Assembly (NCBI GenBank): GCA_023430725.1
Contig: JAEYZD010000045.1
Location: 1 to 6,991, forward strand
Origin: Bacteroidota bacterium
GTDB lineage: Bacteria; Bacteroidota; Bacteroidia; Bacteroidales; VadinHA17
Direction: 5' to 3'
DNA length: 6,991 bases
Shown piece after piece: positions 5,550 through 6,991 of this stretch; the stretch's first letter is position 1, and each line of letters opens with the position of its first letter. The position numbers and the translations under genes are program-made. The notes under the pieces were generated by a model. That model did not search any database. It saw nothing but the letters and a program-made list of their open reading frames with translations, and was not told the origin of the DNA.

Positions 5550-6518
5550 ATGAGAATCAGAAGAATATTGACAGTTACTGCTGTTGTTTTTGCACTTTTC
5601 AGTGTGAATCTCAATGCACAGGACAGGAACGAGGTTATTGCCGCCTACAATGAAGGCGCCAAGGCAATGCAGACCGATGTCCCTGCTGCCATCACATCTT
5701 TTGAAAAGGTGATTGAACTATCGGATAAAGTGGGCGAAACCGCCAACGACCTTAAACAGAAAGCCGTACAGGTCCTGCCAGGTTTGTATTACAAGCTTGC
5801 CGCAACCGCTTACAACGAGAAGAAGCCGGCTGCAGAAGTTATCGCAGCATCGAAACTGGCCGGAGCCATGGCTGAAAAGTACGGCAGCAAAACCCACGGG
5901 GAAAATTCAAAAAAGATACTCGTCAACGGATATTACAAGATGGCTACCGAGTTATTCTCGGCTAATGACTACGACAAGGCAATGCTTGCCTTTGACAGTG
6001 TGCTGGCAATAAATCCTGACCATATTGCATCAATCTACAATAAGGCGCTGATATACAGGAACCGTGATGATGCTGACGCCTATGAACAGACACTTGACCT
6101 CTTCCTTTCGAAGCTCGATCCCGCAAAGGATGCTGAAAAGGCAACCCAGGCAAAAGGCTCTGCACTGGAGTACTTCCGTGCTGCCGGTTCAAAAGCAAAT
6201 ACAGCCAACAAGCTTGATGAAGCTCTCGCTCTGCTGACAAGGGCTGCAAAATATGGTGACGACAAAACGATGTTCTATTTCTTTGCAGATGTTTACAACA
6301 AGAAGAGCAACTTCACCGAGGGAGCTGCATATGCCCAGAAGGGACTTGACCTTGAGACCGGTGATGCAGAAGCAAAAGCGATGTTCTACTACCAGCTTGC
6401 GGTTGCCCAGGCCGGCAAGGGTGAAACAGCAGCAGCCTGCGAATCATTCAGGAATGCACAGTACGGCCCGTTTGCAGAAGCCGCCAAAGCACAGAGGACA
6501 AATCTCAAGTGTGAATAA
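5550..6518 (+). CDS. Secreted TPR-repeat protein, function unknown
   Basis: A 322-residue protein with an N-terminal Sec signal peptide (MRIRRILTVTAVVFALFS then VNLNA, probable cleavage after A23). The rest is almost wholly alpha-helical, with TPR-like helix pairs at roughly 31-58, 78-110, 127-157, 159-189, 207-236, 241-269 and 278-304. The clearest unit is GYYKMATELFSANDYDKAM followed by a helix ending in INPD at 154-157. TPR proteins act as scaffolds for protein binding, so no reaction can be assigned. The likely location is the periplasm. C297 and C321 near the C-terminus could form a disulfide. The ending with LKC is a pattern I associate with Bacteroidota TPR proteins. The ATG at 5550 is chosen over an in-frame ATG at 5466 because it puts the signal peptide at the very N-terminus and has AAAGG just upstream. 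It is followed by an inverted repeat and a terminator. Confidence 0.88.
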   Translation: MRIRRILTVTAVVFALFSVNLNAQDRNEVIAAYNEGAKAMQTDVPAAITSFEKVIELSDKVGETANDLKQKAVQVLPGLYYKLAATAYNEKKPAAEVIAASKLAGAMAEKYGSKTHGENSKKILVNGYYKMATELFSANDYDKAMLAFDSVLAINPDHIASIYNKALIYRNRDDADAYEQTLDLFLSKLDPAKDAEKATQAKGSALEYFRAAGSKANTANKLDEALALLTRAAKYGDDKTMFYFFADVYNKKSNFTEGAAYAQKGLDLETGDAEAKAMFYYQLAVAQAGKGETAAACESFRNAQYGPFAEAAKAQRTNLKCE

Positions 6519-6530
6519 ATAATGAACCTT

Positions 6531-6591
6531 AATACAAAATCCATAATAAAGGCAGGGAAGAAACCTCTCCGACGATGAGGGATTTTGTGTT
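6531..6591 (+). other. 12-bp inverted repeat, candidate structured RNA element
   Basis: AATACAAAATCC (6531-6542) can pair with GGATTTTGTGTT (6580-6591) over 12 bp with a single G-U wobble. The 37-base interior can form a smaller CCTC/GAGG hairpin (6564-6567 with 6577-6580), sharing a base with the outer stem. It begins 13 bases after the TPR stop codon and ends seven bases before an intrinsic terminator. It may be part of the TPR mRNA 3' end, a small RNA, or a leader of the M20 gene. I do not recognise a known RNA family. Confidence 0.5.
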
Positions 6592-6597
6592 CACATG

Positions 6598-6629
6598 AAG
6601 GCACGGATCTCTGGTTCGTGCCTTTTTTT
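6598..6629 (+). terminator. Intrinsic terminator between the TPR gene and the M20 peptidase gene
   Basis: AAGGCACG (6598-6605) pairs with CGTGCCTT (6617-6624), extended inward by G-U, A-U and U-G pairs around a five-base CTCTG loop. Seven T residues (6623-6629) close it. It ends transcription of the TPR gene but lies only 20 bases before the M20 start codon, leaving little room for another promoter. Confidence 0.92.
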
Positions 6630-6649
6630 ATACGGTAACATTAGGCAAT

Positions 6650-6991
6650 ATGCTTGAAAGTGAACTTTTACAACTCATGAGGATTGACTCAACCTCCGGC
6701 AGAGAGAAGGAGCTGGCAGATTTTATCACAGGCAATTTTCACATTCCCGGAGCTGATCTTGAGATACAGGATGTTGACGATGGCACCGTCAACCTTTTTT
6801 ACAGATGGGGTATCCCCGAAATCATCTTCTGCACCCACCTTGACACTGTCCCCCCGTACATTGAACCGGTAGCAGGAAAGAGCATGATTACCGGAAGGGG
6901 AGCATGTGACGCCAAAGGACAAATAATAACGGCCTGGAACGTCTGCAAGGAACTCTGCGCCGAGGGTGAGACCAATTTCGGACTGCTGCTT
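6650..6991 (+). CDS. M20-family metallopeptidase/deacylase, N-terminal part (3' end outside window)
   Basis: The first 114 codons are present and the frame stays open to the window end. M20 enzymes (ArgE, DapE, carboxypeptidase G2 and aminoacylase types) are cytoplasmic zinc or cobalt hydrolases that cut amide bonds of N-acyl amino acids or small peptides. The first metal-binding motif is THLDTVPP (62-69), with H63 as ligand and D65 as the supporting Asp. The second is GRGACDAKGQ (82-91), with D87 as the bridging Asp. An early DSTSGRE (13-19) is also typical of the family. The Glu and later ligands lie beyond the window. The short N-terminus suits an ArgE/DapE-like member, but the substrate cannot be told from this part. 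No clear Shine-Dalgarno is visible. An intrinsic terminator lies directly upstream. Confidence 0.9.
   Translation, partial: MLESELLQLMRIDSTSGREKELADFITGNFHIPGADLEIQDVDDGTVNLFYRWGIPEIIFCTHLDTVPPYIEPVAGKSMITGRGACDAKGQIITAWNVCKELCAEGETNFGLLL

Overview
The window looks like a chromosomal segment of a Bacteroidota (Bacteroidales-like) bacterium with a nitrate-respiration locus. This assignment is an inference. It rests on start codons preceded by A-rich sequence rather than strong Shine-Dalgarno motifs, a lipoprotein di-haem peroxidase, a secreted TPR protein with a C-terminal LKC motif, and moderate GC content. There are seven protein genes: five complete or nearly so, and two cut by the window edges. 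I see no mobile element, tRNA, rRNA or CRISPR array.

Layout. Positions 1-915 (+) hold the end of a NarJ-type chaperone gene followed six bases later by narI, the di-haem membrane subunit of respiratory nitrate reductase. narG and narH are expected to lie upstream, outside the window. Positions 916-1049 are a convergent junction containing a 54-bp degenerate tandem repeat that also overlaps the 3' end of the next gene. Positions 1050-5361 (-) carry four genes. In transcription order they are a fucose-isomerase-like protein, a small LsrG-like ABM-domain protein, a lipoprotein MauG/cytochrome-c-peroxidase-type di-haem protein, and an iron-type alcohol dehydrogenase. The peroxidase gene has a 179-bp upstream region with two sets of phased direct repeats and ends in an intrinsic terminator, so it is probably its own transcription unit. 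That terminator also shows that the dehydrogenase must start at 2264, not at the overlapping ATG at 2357. Positions 5362-5549 form a divergent promoter region. Positions 5550-6518 (+) encode a secreted TPR-repeat protein. Positions 6519-6649 hold a 12-bp inverted repeat followed by an intrinsic terminator. Positions 6650-6991 (+) are the start of an M20-family metallopeptidase or deacylase, cut by the window end.

How the genes may work together. NarJ and NarI serve anaerobic nitrate respiration: NarJ matures the catalytic subunit and NarI passes quinol electrons to NarH/NarG. The peroxidase would remove peroxide outside the inner membrane using cytochrome electrons, which fits a respiratory neighbourhood. 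The isomerase-like, LsrG-like and alcohol dehydrogenase proteins resemble enzymes of small-sugar or sugar-phosphate metabolism and may share a substrate route, but nothing in the sequence proves it.

The most interesting parts are non-genic. They are the 54-bp repeat at the narI/dehydrogenase junction, whose two full copies differ mostly at every third base, and the structured element plus terminator placed so close to the M20 start that it may act as a transcribed leader. No complete novel system is evident.
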